From contig NZ_QAJK01000037.1 in assembly GCF_003852515.1 (NCBI RefSeq), forward strand, positions 17,657 to 81,656: a DNA stretch of 64,000 nucleotides. The letters run 5' to 3'. The position numbers were made by a program, and so were the translations under genes. Under the pieces are notes generated by a model. That model made no database searches, was not told the origin of the DNA, and worked only from the letters and a program-made list of their open reading frames with translations. Below are positions 43,879 to 56,650 of this stretch, in pieces. The DNA comes from Variovorax sp. KBW07 (GTDB taxonomy: Bacteria > Pseudomonadota > Gammaproteobacteria > Burkholderiales > Burkholderiaceae_C). Positions within the stretch are counted from its first letter, which is position 1; every line of letters starts with the position of its first letter.

Positions 43879-44924
43879 AATCCGCCAGCATCGCCGCGCT
43901 GCTGTCGCTGGCCGCGCTTTCCGCCGGTACAGCCGGTACAGCCGGCGCTGCCGGCAAGGCGCCGGTGGCGTTCTCCCACAACGACTGGGAACTGGTCTGC
44001 GACAACACGCGCACTTGCCGCGCCGCTGGCTACCAGGCGGACAGCGGAGAGAACCAGCAGGTGTCGATGCTGATCACCCGCGTGGCCGGGCCGAGCACGG
44101 CCCTCGACATCCAGCTGCAGATCGGCAATGACGACGGTGTCAAGGGGCCGCTGCGCTTCAAGGTCGGCAAGGCTGCCCTGTCCGGCCTCGACGCGGGAAC
44201 CGCCAGCCTCGACGAGGGCCAGATCCGCGCCGTGCTGCCCGAGCTGCTCAAGGGCGACGACGCCACAGTCACGGCCAACGGCGGCAAGAAGTGGACGCTG
44301 TCGCTCGCCGGCCTCAACGCCGTACTGCTGAAAATGGACGAAGCGCAAGGCCGCGTCGGCACACCGGGTGCGCTGGTGCGCAAGGGCGCAAAGCCCGAAT
44401 CTTCCGTGCTGCCGCCGGTGCCCATGCCCGTCGTCAATGTGGCCAAGCCTCCGACGGCGCGGCCTGGGGACGACGCGCTGGCTGCGCGCATCTTTCCGTC
44501 GCTCGACCTGAAAGACGCGCTCGAGCGGTGCAACAACCAGGACCAGGTCAACGCCAAGTCGATGGAGGTTCACCGCCTGAACGACCGCAAGGTGCTCTTG
44601 GCGCTGGGTTGCGGCGTAGGTGCCTACAACTACACCACGCTGCTCTGGACCGCCAACGACAAGCCGCCCTATGCGCCTGTGTCGCTCGAGGCGAGCGGCG
44701 AGTTCGACGAGAAGGACGCCAGCGTCACCTCTTCCATGAAGGGCCGAGGCATCGGCGACTGCTGGTCGACCGAGACCTGGAACTTCAACGGCAAGGACTT
44801 CGTGCGCACCGGTGCGACGGGCGACGGCATGTGCCGTGGCTTTGCCGGCGGTGCCTGGGACTTGCCTCGCTACGTCAGCCGCGTCGTCGTGACTGCGCCG
44901 GCCGCCACCCCATCCAAACCATGA
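43875..44924 (+). CDS. DUF1176 exported protein
   Basis: 349 residues. A signal peptide (about 1-26, with Gly-Thr-Ala repeats) is followed by a DUF1176 domain: FSHNDWELVCDNTRTCRAAG near the N terminus and GIGDCWSTETWNF, GDGMCRGFAGGAWDLPRYVS at the end. Paired Cys residues suggest disulfides in the periplasm. The function of the family is unknown. It is wedged between alaA and hom by ATGA overlaps on both sides, if hom starts at 44921. Confidence 0.88.
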   Translation: MKSASIAALLSLAALSAGTAGTAGAAGKAPVAFSHNDWELVCDNTRTCRAAGYQADSGENQQVSMLITRVAGPSTALDIQLQIGNDDGVKGPLRFKVGKAALSGLDAGTASLDEGQIRAVLPELLKGDDATVTANGGKKWTLSLAGLNAVLLKMDEAQGRVGTPGALVRKGAKPESSVLPPVPMPVVNVAKPPTARPGDDALAARIFPSLDLKDALERCNNQDQVNAKSMEVHRLNDRKVLLALGCGVGAYNYTTLLWTANDKPPYAPVSLEASGEFDEKDASVTSSMKGRGIGDCWSTETWNFNGKDFVRTGATGDGMCRGFAGGAWDLPRYVSRVVVTAPAATPSKP

Positions 44925-44938
44925 ACGCGAATCTTCCA

Positions 44939-46261
<1,323 letters not shown>

Positions 46262-46318
46262 GCGGCGGCATCACGCCAGCGCAAGCAAGACATTGAACCG
46301 GTACAACAGGACCCTCCC

Positions 46319-47734
46319 GTGAACTACCTGAGCACCCGCGGCCACCCCGACCGCAAGCGCTTCTGCGACATCCTCCTCGAAGGCCTCGCGCCCGATGGCG
46401 GCCTCTACCTGCCCGAGCAGTACCCGAAGATCGACACCGCCACGCTCGCGAAGTGGCGCGAACTGCCGTACGCCGAGCTGGCCTTCGAGATCCTCTCGCT
46501 CTACATCGACGACATTCCGCCGGCCGACCTGAAGGCGATCTGCGCCAAGACCTACACCGCCGAAGTGTTCGGCACCGACGAGATCGTGCCGCTGCGCGAG
46601 CTTGAAGACGGCGTGTACCTCGAAGCCCTGTCCAACGGCCCCACGCTGGCCTTCAAGGACATGGCGATGCAGCTGCTGGGCAACCTGTTCGAGTACGAGC
46701 TGGGCCGCCGCGGCGCCGAGCTCAACATCCTGGGCGCCACCAGCGGTGACACCGGCAGCGCGGCCGAGTACGCCATGCGCGGCAAGAAGGGCGTGCGCGT
46801 CTTCATGACCTCGCCCGACGGCCGCATGAGCCCGTTCCAGCAGGCGCAGATGTTCAGCCTGCAGGACGAGAACATCCACAACATCGCCATCACCGGCGTG
46901 TTCGACGACTGCCAGGACATCGTCAAGGCGGTGTCGAACGACCTGGGCTTCAAGCGCAAGTACCGCATCGGCACGGTCAACTCGATCAACTGGGCGCGCC
47001 TGCTGGCGCAGGTCGTCTACTATTTCGCCGGCTACTTCCAGGCCACGGCCAGCAACGACAGGCCGGTGAGCTTCACCGTGCCCTCGGGCAATTTCGGCAA
47101 TGTCTGCGCGGGCCACGTGGCGCGCATGATGGGCCTGCCGATCCAGACGCTGGTGGTTGCCACGAATGAGAACGACGTGCTCGACGAGTTCTTCCGCACC
47201 GGCATCTACCGCGTGCGCGCCGCCGCCGACACGCACGAGACCTCGAGCCCGTCGATGGACATCAGCAAGGCCAGCAATTTCGAGCGCTTCGTGTTCGACC
47301 TGGTGGGCCGCGACGCCGCCACGCTGCGCCAGCTGTTCGTTGACGACCTGGGCACGCAGGGCCGCTTCGACCTGAGCGGCAACCCGGCGTTCAAGCAGGC
47401 CGCCGAGCGCTTCGGCTTCAAGAGCAGCCGCAGCACGCACGCCGACCGCCTGGCCACCATCCGCGACACCGAAAAGCGCTTTGCCACGCTGGTCGACCCG
47501 CACACGGCCGACGGCCTGAAGGCCGCGCGCGAGCACCTCGTGCCGGGCGTGCCGATGGTGGTGCTCGAAACCGCATTGCCCATCAAGTTCGCCGAAACAC
47601 TGGTCGAGGCGCTGGGCGAAGAGCCCGCGCGCCCGAAGAAGTTCGAGGGCATCGAGGCGCTGCCCAAGCGCGTGGTCAAGCTCCCCGCCGATGCGGAAGC
47701 CGTGAAGGCCTACATCGCGCAGAACTGTGACTGA
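46319..47734 (+). CDS. thrC: Threonine synthase
   Basis: 471 residues from a GTG with ACAGG upstream. It converts O-phosphohomoserine to threonine with PLP. The N-terminal STRGHPDRKRFCDILLEGLA, PLP-lysine motif GPTLAFKDMAMQ and the phosphate-loop ILGATSGDTGSAAEYA are those of the type-2 (E. coli/yeast-like) enzyme. The thrB kinase is not in this window. Confidence 0.96.
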   Translation: MNYLSTRGHPDRKRFCDILLEGLAPDGGLYLPEQYPKIDTATLAKWRELPYAELAFEILSLYIDDIPPADLKAICAKTYTAEVFGTDEIVPLRELEDGVYLEALSNGPTLAFKDMAMQLLGNLFEYELGRRGAELNILGATSGDTGSAAEYAMRGKKGVRVFMTSPDGRMSPFQQAQMFSLQDENIHNIAITGVFDDCQDIVKAVSNDLGFKRKYRIGTVNSINWARLLAQVVYYFAGYFQATASNDRPVSFTVPSGNFGNVCAGHVARMMGLPIQTLVVATNENDVLDEFFRTGIYRVRAAADTHETSSPSMDISKASNFERFVFDLVGRDAATLRQLFVDDLGTQGRFDLSGNPAFKQAAERFGFKSSRSTHADRLATIRDTEKRFATLVDPHTADGLKAAREHLVPGVPMVVLETALPIKFAETLVEALGEEPARPKKFEGIEALPKRVVKLPADAEAVKAYIAQNCD

Positions 47735-47752
47735 ACCCGGCCGGGCCCCGTC

Positions 47753-48298
47753 ATGAAGGTCGTCGGCTTCGCCGGCTATTCGGGCGCGGGCAAGACCACG
47801 CTGGTGGAGCGCTTGATCCCGGTGCTCAAGCGGCTCGGCCAGCGCGTCTCGGTGGTCAAGCACGCGCACCACAAGTTCGACATCGACCATCCGGGCAAGG
47901 ACACGTACCGTCACCGCGAGGCCGGCGCCTTCGAGGTGGTCGTGGCCTCAGACAAGCGGCTGGCCGTGATGCGCGAGTTCGAGACGCCCGTGGAGCTGAC
48001 GGTGCACCAGCTGCTGGCCGAACTGCATCCGGCCGCCGACTGGGTGCTGGTCGAAGGCTTCCGGCACAGCGACGTGCTCAAGATCGAAGTCTGGCGCCTG
48101 CCCGAAGACGGCCAGCCCGCGCGCCCGGTGCTCTACACCGACGACCCCTTCGTCACCGCCGTGGCCACCGACACGCCGGCCAGCCTGCCGTCGCCCACCG
48201 AACGCCCGCTGTTCGACCTCAATGACGCCGAGGCCATCGCGCAGTGGCTCATCGCCAATGGCGACCGCTTCGAGTACAACCCCGAACACCATGGCTGA
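47753..48298 (+). CDS. mobB: Molybdopterin-guanine dinucleotide biosynthesis protein MobB
   Basis: 181 residues. P-loop GYSGAGKTTLVERLIP (about 8-23), then HAHHKFDIDHPGKDTYRHRE and DWVLVEGFRHSD are MobB hallmarks. It is a GTP-binding accessory in MGD formation. It overlaps moeA by eight bases and starts 18 bases after thrC, so the threonine and molybdenum genes may share a transcript. Confidence 0.93.
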   Translation: MKVVGFAGYSGAGKTTLVERLIPVLKRLGQRVSVVKHAHHKFDIDHPGKDTYRHREAGAFEVVVASDKRLAVMREFETPVELTVHQLLAELHPAADWVLVEGFRHSDVLKIEVWRLPEDGQPARPVLYTDDPFVTAVATDTPASLPSPTERPLFDLNDAEAIAQWLIANGDRFEYNPEHHG

Positions 48299-49580
48299 TT
48301 CCCCCGTTCCCTTTGCCGCTTCGTCCCTGCGCCCGCCGCTGATTCCGCTGGACGAGGCCATTGCGGTGCTTCTGGCAAAAGCCGAGCCGAAGCTGCCCAC
48401 CGAAAGCGTCGGCACCTTCGACGCCGATGGCCGCGTGCTGGCGCAAGAGCTCGTGTCCGGCCTGACCGTGCCGCCGCGCGACAACAGCGCGATGGACGGC
48501 TACGCGGTGCGCGCCGCCGACTGCGCCGCGCCCGGCGCCGAACTGGTCGTGGCGCAGCGCATTCCCGCGGGCACCGTCGGCACGCCGCTGGCGGCCGGCA
48601 CCGCCGCGCGCATCTTCACCGGCGCGCAGATTCCCGAGGGCGCCGATGCCGTCGTGATGCAGGAAGACACCACCGCCGTGCCGCGGGAAGGCAGCCTGGG
48701 CTCGGTGCGCATCGCCATCGTTCCGGCCATCGGCCAATGGGTGCGGCGCCAAGGCGAAGACGTGGCTTCGGGCGACATCGTGCTGAAGAAGGGCGAGCGC
48801 CTCACGCCCGCCGCGCTCGGCCTTGCCGCCAGTGTCGGCTTCCACAAGCTGCAGGTCGCGCGCAAGCCGCGCGTGGCCATGCTGTCCACGGGCGACGAAC
48901 TGGTCATGCCCGGTGAAGTCGCTCCCGACGCCATGAAGCCCGGCGCGATCTACAACTCCAACCGCTTCTTCATGCGCGCGTTGCTGCACCGGCTGGGCTG
49001 CGAGGTGAACGACCTGGGCATCGTGCCCGACAACCGCGAAGCCACCATCGATGCCTTGCGCCATGCGGCCGAGACCAGCGACCTGATCATCACCACCGGT
49101 GGCGTATCGGTCGGCGAAGAAGACCACATCCGCGCCGCGCTGCAGTCGCTGGGCGAGTTGCAGCTGTGGTCGCTGTCGATGAAGCCCGGCAAGCCCTTCG
49201 CCTATGGCGCCATCGCGCGCAGCGGCGCGCAGGGCGGCCACTGCCACGTGACGGGGCTGCCCGGCAACCCGGTGTCCAGCTTCCTGACCTTCCTGATGCT
49301 CGTGCGCCCCTTCCTGCTGACCCTGCAGGGCGCCACCCGCGTGACGCCCGAGCCCGTGCAACTGCGCGCCGATTTCGACTGGCTCCGTGCCGACAAGCGC
49401 CGCGAGTTCCTGCGCGCGCGCCGCAATGCGGCCGGCGGGCTCGAGCTGTTCGGCAACCAGAGCTCGGGCGTGCTCACGTCGATGGTCTGGGGCGACGGCG
49501 TGGTCGACAACCCGGCGGGCCAGACCATCAGGTCGGGCGACACCGTGAACTTCATTCCCTTCGCTTCGCTGCTGGGCTGA
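48291..49580 (+). CDS. moeA: Molybdopterin molybdotransferase MoeA
   Basis: 429 residues from the ATG at 48291. MoeA inserts molybdate into adenylylated molybdopterin. RDNSAMDGYAVRAAD, FTGAQIPEGADAVVMQE, LSTGDELV and the MoCF-site TTGGVSVGEEDH (about 267-278) are all present, in four-domain order. The stop is five bases from moaD. Confidence 0.95.
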   Translation: MADSPVPFAASSLRPPLIPLDEAIAVLLAKAEPKLPTESVGTFDADGRVLAQELVSGLTVPPRDNSAMDGYAVRAADCAAPGAELVVAQRIPAGTVGTPLAAGTAARIFTGAQIPEGADAVVMQEDTTAVPREGSLGSVRIAIVPAIGQWVRRQGEDVASGDIVLKKGERLTPAALGLAASVGFHKLQVARKPRVAMLSTGDELVMPGEVAPDAMKPGAIYNSNRFFMRALLHRLGCEVNDLGIVPDNREATIDALRHAAETSDLIITTGGVSVGEEDHIRAALQSLGELQLWSLSMKPGKPFAYGAIARSGAQGGHCHVTGLPGNPVSSFLTFLMLVRPFLLTLQGATRVTPEPVQLRADFDWLRADKRREFLRARRNAAGGLELFGNQSSGVLTSMVWGDGVVDNPAGQTIRSGDTVNFIPFASLLG

Positions 49581-49585
49581 ATCGC

Positions 49586-49837
49586 ATGAAGGTGCAGATC
49601 CGTTATTTCGCCTCGGTGCGCGAGGCGCTTTCCAGCAGCGGCGAAACCGTCGATACGCTCGCTGAAACACTGGCCGCGCTGCGCGACGAACTCATCGCGC
49701 GTGGCGGCGCGCATGCCACGGCCCTTGCGCGCGGCAAGGCCGTGCGCATGGCGCTCGATCAGGCCATGAGCGACGAAGCCGCAGCCCTGCACGAAGGCTG
49801 CGAAGTGGCGTTCTTCCCGCCGGTCACGGGCGGCTGA
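49586..49837 (+). CDS. moaD: Molybdopterin synthase small subunit MoaD
   Basis: 83 residues. A ubiquitin-like sulfur carrier: QIRYFASVREALSSSGETVD at the start and the essential C-terminal Gly-Gly (FFPPVTGG), which becomes a thiocarboxylate. Its last 14 bases overlap the convergent dapA-like gene. The large subunit moaE lies 1.1 kb downstream. Confidence 0.94.
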   Translation: MKVQIRYFASVREALSSSGETVDTLAETLAALRDELIARGGAHATALARGKAVRMALDQAMSDEAAALHEGCEVAFFPPVTGG

Positions 49838-50729
49838 GCCGGGCGTCGAGCGCCACCAGGCGCTCGCGCAAACCGTCGGACGCGCGGGTCATTGGCGAGC
49901 GCAACTCATCGCGCATCGCACCGCCGGCCGCCAGCAGCGCCTTCAGCGGACCCGGGTTGGGCTCGGCGAACAGCAACTCGACCATCGGCTGCAGCAACTG
50001 CCACTCGGCGCGCGCCTCGGCCAACCGGTTGTCGGCGAGCAAACGCACCAGCCGCACGAAGCGTTGCGTCTGTATGTGGCCGCTGGCCGCGATGGCGCCT
50101 GCGCCGCCTTCGGCCATCGTGCCGAAGATCTGGTGGTCTTCGCCCGTCAGCACCTGCAGCCGGCCATCGGCGATCAGCGCGCGCGTCTTGGCCATGTCGC
50201 CGCCGCAATCCTTGATGCCACGGATGCGCGGGTGTGCGGCCAGCGCCAGCAGCGTGTCCCGGGCAATCGTCACGCCCGTGCGATAGGGAATGTCGTAGAC
50301 CAGCACCGGCACCGTGCTGGCATCGGCAATCGCGCGGAACCACTCCAGCAGGCCCGCCTGCGATGGGCGCACATAGTGCGGCGCGGACACCAGCAGGCCC
50401 GCCAGAGGGCGCTGCGAGAGCATGCGCGCCCAGGCCGTGGCCTTGCCCAGGTGATAGCCGGAAACGCCCATGACGACGGGCCGTCCGCCGGCCGCTTCCA
50501 GCACGGTGTCGAGCACGGCCAGCTGTTCGTCTTCGTCGAGCGCGGCGGCCTCGCCGGTCGAGCCGCAGGGCACGAAGCCCGTCACGCCGTCGTCGGCCAG
50601 CCGACGGGTCAGCGCGGCAAGGGCGGGATGGTCGACGGCACCGTCGCGGAACGGGGTGACGAGGGCGACCCAGAGGCCCGAAAAATCGGGAGTGGGAGCG
50701 GTGGTGGGTTGCTGCTGGTGTTGTGGCAC
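49824..50729 (-). CDS. dapA: DapA-family (4-hydroxy-tetrahydrodipicolinate synthase-like) aldolase
   Basis: 301 residues from a GTG at 50729 (RBS AGGAAG seven bases before). TIM-barrel of the DapA/NanA family: GLWVALVTPFRDGAVD, pyruvate-binding GSTGEAAALDEDEQ (about 56-69), VYDIPYRTGV with the catalytic Tyr and IRGIKDCGGD with the Schiff-base Lys. Tyr-to-pyruvate geometry suits DapA, but a pathway-specific lyase is possible. It runs antisense between moaD and moaE. Confidence 0.8.
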   Translation of the reverse strand: MPQHQQQPTTAPTPDFSGLWVALVTPFRDGAVDHPALAALTRRLADDGVTGFVPCGSTGEAAALDEDEQLAVLDTVLEAAGGRPVVMGVSGYHLGKATAWARMLSQRPLAGLLVSAPHYVRPSQAGLLEWFRAIADASTVPVLVYDIPYRTGVTIARDTLLALAAHPRIRGIKDCGGDMAKTRALIADGRLQVLTGEDHQIFGTMAEGGAGAIAASGHIQTQRFVRLVRLLADNRLAEARAEWQLLQPMVELLFAEPNPGPLKALLAAGGAMRDELRSPMTRASDGLRERLVALDARLSRP

Positions 50730-50811
50730 GCGGGCTTCCTTTCAGGAATCGACCGATGGAAAGAACCACCGTCCGATGCGCGCGCAACCCAAGAGGGGCC
50801 AAGGCCTTTGC

Positions 50812-50842
50812 AGGTTCCGTCGCTCATCCGACGACGGAACCT
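50812..50842. repeat. Perfect 11-bp inverted repeat in the dapA-moaE spacer
   Basis: AGGTTCCGTCG (50812-50822) and CGACGGAACCT (50832-50842) with a 9-base loop. A second hairpin, GGTGC-GAAA-GCACC (50908-50921), is a GNRA tetraloop. T-rich sequence lies at 50861-50878. The role is unknown; the rest of 50730-50980 shows nothing else. Confidence 0.6.
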
Positions 50843-50980
50843 CGGCTCCGGTCAGACGAGCTTTGGTTTTTTGGCTTTGCTGCCCTGGCGCGCGCAACGG
50901 CTCTCGAGGTGCGAAAGCACCGGGGAGAACGTGGCAAGGCAAGGCATTGCAGCAGTCTAGCGCGATGCCACAATTCAGAC

Positions 50981-51463
50981 ATGAACGTTGCGCGTGTTTC
51001 GATCCAGACGGCCGATTTCGATCTCTCCCAAGAGGTCGCCACGTTGCGCGCCGGCGACAAACGCGTGGGCGCCGTCTGCAGTTTCATCGGCACCGTGCGC
51101 GACCGCAACGACGGCAGCACCATTGCATCGATGGAGCTGGAGCACTACCCCGGCATGACTGAAAAAGCCATCGAGGCCATGATCGACGAGGCGCACAAGC
51201 GCTTCGACATTCTCGGAGCGCGCGTGATCCATCGCATCGGCCTGCTGCAGCCGCTGGACCAGATCATGATGGTGGCGGTGGTGTCGGCCCACCGCGGCCA
51301 GAGTTTCGAGGCCTGCGAGTTCCTGATGGACTACCTCAAGACCCAGGCCCCGTTCTGGAAGAAGGAGCAGACGCCCGAAGGCGCCCGCTGGGTCGATGCA
51401 CGCGTGAGCGATGACGCGGCGCTGGCGCGTTGGGGCATCGCGGCTTCGAACACGTCGGCCTGA
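50981..51463 (+). CDS. moaE: Molybdopterin synthase catalytic subunit MoaE
   Basis: 160 residues. Hallmarks are GAVCSFIGTVRDRNDGSTIA, LEHYPGMTEKAIEAMIDEA, RIGLLQPLDQIMMVAVVSAH and PFWKKEQTPEGARWVDA, the catalytic Lys motif. With MoaD it turns precursor Z (cPMP) into molybdopterin. Confidence 0.96.
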   Translation: MNVARVSIQTADFDLSQEVATLRAGDKRVGAVCSFIGTVRDRNDGSTIASMELEHYPGMTEKAIEAMIDEAHKRFDILGARVIHRIGLLQPLDQIMMVAVVSAHRGQSFEACEFLMDYLKTQAPFWKKEQTPEGARWVDARVSDDAALARWGIAASNTSA

Positions 51464-51497
51464 GGCGCGCTCGCTGCCGCTTCCCCGCTTTCCCTGT

Positions 51498-52358
51498 TCA
51501 GGGCGCGACCAGCTCCGAGGCAGCCAGCGCCTTGGCCTCCGCCCCGCAGTCTTGCGCGGGCACGGCGCCCGCGCTGCGCGCCTTCGCAATCTCCGCCTTG
51601 GCGGCCGTCATCTGCGCCTGGAACACCGGGTTGGCGTGCAGCTTCGCCACGGTCGCGGCGCCGACCAGCCGGCCGTTCTCGATGTCGCTTTGCCAGTGCA
51701 CGCCGCAGATGGCGCGGCTTTGCGAAAAGGCGCGGCCCCGCTGCAGCAGCGCATCGCCGCGCTCGGGCGCGATCTCAGACAGCACCAATGCCCAGGCCCA
51801 GCCCACGGCCGAGTGGCCGGAGGGATAGGAGCCGTCCTTGGCCAGCATGGCTTCTTCGCCGGGCGTACAGGTGGCCGCCTTGAACGCCACGAACGGCCGG
51901 GTCCGCTCGTACTTGTTCTTGGCTTTGTAGGTGGCAATGCCCGCATCGGCCAGCGTGCGGCGCAGCAGCATGTTCAGGTTCGGCGTGGCCTCTTCGGAGA
52001 TGGGCATGCCGAGGGCGCAGGAGAACACCTGCGCGGCCTTCGGGAATTTCAGGTTGGCGTCTTGCACGGCCAGTGCGCCGCGCGGCGTGCCCTGCAGGGC
52101 GGTGAGCGCCTGGAAGGTCGCGCCATCGGCGGCCAGCGCGGCCGAGCCAGCGGCCGGTGGCGCCGGCAGCAACGCCAGGCTGTCGGGCAACTCGGCGGCG
52201 GGCAGGTAGCCCTTGAGGTAGCCCGAGCCTGGGCGCAGTTCGCCGACTTCGGTGGGTGAGATGGGCGCGGTCACGCGGGGTGCGGTGGTGCCGCAAGCGC
52301 CGAGCAGCAGAGCGGCGGCCAGCGCCGTGGAGAGTGTGGCGAGTGTGGTTGTCTGCAT
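51498..52358 (-). CDS. Class A acid phosphatase-like PAP2 lipoprotein
   Basis: 286 residues from the ATG at 52358. Lipobox LLLGAC (Cys22) marks an envelope lipoprotein. The three PAP2/non-specific acid phosphatase motifs are present: KNKYERTRPF, SYPSGHSAVGWAWA and SRAICGVHWQSDIENGR, holding the His nucleophile and the acid His/Asp. It would hydrolyse organic phosphomonoesters in the periplasm. Stands alone. Confidence 0.9.
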   Translation of the reverse strand: MQTTTLATLSTALAAALLLGACGTTAPRVTAPISPTEVGELRPGSGYLKGYLPAAELPDSLALLPAPPAAGSAALAADGATFQALTALQGTPRGALAVQDANLKFPKAAQVFSCALGMPISEEATPNLNMLLRRTLADAGIATYKAKNKYERTRPFVAFKAATCTPGEEAMLAKDGSYPSGHSAVGWAWALVLSEIAPERGDALLQRGRAFSQSRAICGVHWQSDIENGRLVGAATVAKLHANPVFQAQMTAAKAEIAKARSAGAVPAQDCGAEAKALAASELVAP

Positions 52359-52494
52359 GGGTGTCTCCTCTTCGTTCTTGTCGGTGAGGCGGCATCCTAA
52401 AGTTGCCCCACCGGCCCGAAGTGACACCCATGCGACGGACCCATGCGACGGCAAGCGCCGCCGCTGCCGTGTGCCGTGTCCCGGTCCCGCGTGC

Positions 52495-53499
52495 CTACAG
52501 CGGCTTGAACCCGCTGGCCTGGATGATGCGTTCCCAGGTCTGCGTGTACGTGCGCACGCGGCCCGCGAACTGGCCCTGCGATTCGTAGCCGACCGTCAGG
52601 CCCATCGTCGTGAGCTTCTGCTTCACGTCGGGCATGGCCAGCACCTTCTGCAGCGCATCGCCGTACTTGTCGATGATCGGCTGCGGCGTGCCCACCGGCG
52701 CGAAGATGCCGTAGTAGGGCAGGTCTTCCAGGTTCGAGAAGCCCAGCTCGGTGAAGGTCGGCACGTTCGGAATCACCGCCTGGCGCTTGGCGCCGATGGA
52801 CGCCACGATGCGCACCTTGCCGGCCTTGTGGTTCTCGATGAAGTCTGGCACCGAGGCAATGCCCGCGGTGATCTGGTTGCCCAGCATGTCGGCCGTCATG
52901 GGCGCGCTGCCGCGGTAGGGCGCGGGCTGCACGTCGATCTTGTACTTGTCCGAGATCATCTTCACCAGAAATTCTGGAATCGACGCGGGCGCCGGGATGC
53001 CGATGGTTTCCTTGCCGCCCTTCGCGGTACGGACCCACTTCACGTACTCGTCGATGCTCTTGGCCGGCGTGCCGCCCGACACGGCCAGCACGTTGGCGAA
53101 GGTGGCGAAGCCGGCCACGGGCACGAAGTCGGTGGCGGGGTTGAAGCCCGGGTTCTTCACCACCTGCGGCAGGATCGAGATGGTGTGGTCATGCGAGAGA
53201 AACAGCGTGTGGCCGTCGGCCGGCGACGACTTCAGCACCGTGGCCGCAATCTGCCCGCCCGCGCCCGCGCGGTTCTCGACCACCACCGGCACGCCCAGCA
53301 CGTCCTTGAGTTTTTCGCCCAGAGTGCGTGCAATGGCATCCGTGCCCGCGCCGGCCGGAAAGCCGACCAGCAGGCGGATGGGCGTGCCACTTTGCGCTTG
53401 GGCAAGACCCGGGAGGCCCGACAGGCCCAGGGCGGCCAGCATGAGGCCGGCGCTGATCGCCCGGCGAACCGGCTGAACGCGCTGCATTGAAAAAACCAT
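52495..53499 (-). CDS. Bug/TctC family tripartite-tricarboxylate substrate-binding protein
   Basis: 334 residues from the ATG at 53499, preferred over 53511 because GGAG lies seven bases upstream of it. A signal peptide (to LAQA, about 36) is followed by the Bug fold: RLLVGFPAGAGTDAIARTLG, VENRAGAGGQIAATVL and the YKIDVQPAPYRGSAPMTADM pocket. It is a periplasmic solute-binding protein of which burkholderialean genomes hold very many; the ligand, often a carboxylate, is unknown. No TctAB membrane genes are adjacent. Confidence 0.9.
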   Translation of the reverse strand: MVFSMQRVQPVRRAISAGLMLAALGLSGLPGLAQAQSGTPIRLLVGFPAGAGTDAIARTLGEKLKDVLGVPVVVENRAGAGGQIAATVLKSSPADGHTLFLSHDHTISILPQVVKNPGFNPATDFVPVAGFATFANVLAVSGGTPAKSIDEYVKWVRTAKGGKETIGIPAPASIPEFLVKMISDKYKIDVQPAPYRGSAPMTADMLGNQITAGIASVPDFIENHKAGKVRIVASIGAKRQAVIPNVPTFTELGFSNLEDLPYYGIFAPVGTPQPIIDKYGDALQKVLAMPDVKQKLTTMGLTVGYESQGQFAGRVRTYTQTWERIIQASGFKPL

Positions 53500-53605
53500 G
53501 ATCGACTCCATTCGAGAGAAGAGAAAAAAAGAGATGAACGCCTACGGACAAGGGGAAACGGATCTCGTGCAATAGCCATGCCCAGAGCCCCGGCGTGGCC
53601 GGCAG

Positions 53606-53634
53606 CCTTGAATCGTGCCCGAACGGCCCTATTT
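53606..53634 (+). promoter_or_regulatory. Sigma-32-like heat-shock promoter of clpB
   Basis: CTTGAA at 53607-53612, 14-base spacer, CCCTATTT (53627-53634), seven of eight positions matching the heat-shock -10 CCCCATnT. The expected start site near 53641 leaves a short leader with the AGGA ribosome site at its beginning. Confidence 0.7.
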
Positions 53635-53653
53635 TGGATGCAGGAATACCACC

Positions 53654-56275
<2,622 letters not shown>

Positions 56276-56281
56276 AGTCGG

Positions 56282-56611
56282 ATGATGAACTTTATTATTC
56301 GCGTCATTCTTCTGCTCCTGGGGCTGGTCTTCGCGGCCAGCCTGGCGGTGGCGGTCATGCTGCTGGCCGCGGTGTGGGGTGTGCGCTATGCCTGGGGGCG
56401 TCTCACGGGCAAGCCCGTGACGCCCTGGGTGATGCGCTTCAACCCGCGCTCGGGCTTCGACAAATTTCGCAATGCGGCACCGCCTGCCGAGCCTACGGCC
56501 GCCGACGTGGTCAGCGCGCGTGCGCGCGGCGAATCGGTGCGCAGCCCGATCACCCTGGGCCCCGCCGACGACGTGACCGACGTGCGGGCTCGCCCCGTGC
56601 GCGGCGAGTAG
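56282..56611 (+). CDS. Small membrane protein, unknown
   Basis: 109 residues (ATG at 56282 or 56285), not recognised. One long hydrophobic segment (about 5-33, FIIRVILLLLGLVFAASLAV onward) is followed by a basic, Pro/Ala-rich tail (RFNPRSGFDKFRNAAPPAEP), probably in the cytoplasm. It begins six bases after the clpB stop, so it is probably transcribed with it. Confidence 0.65.
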   Translation: MMNFIIRVILLLLGLVFAASLAVAVMLLAAVWGVRYAWGRLTGKPVTPWVMRFNPRSGFDKFRNAAPPAEPTAADVVSARARGESVRSPITLGPADDVTDVRARPVRGE

Positions 56612-56650
56612 CAAGAAACCGAGCCCATTCCTGGAGCGCCCCGCGAATGC

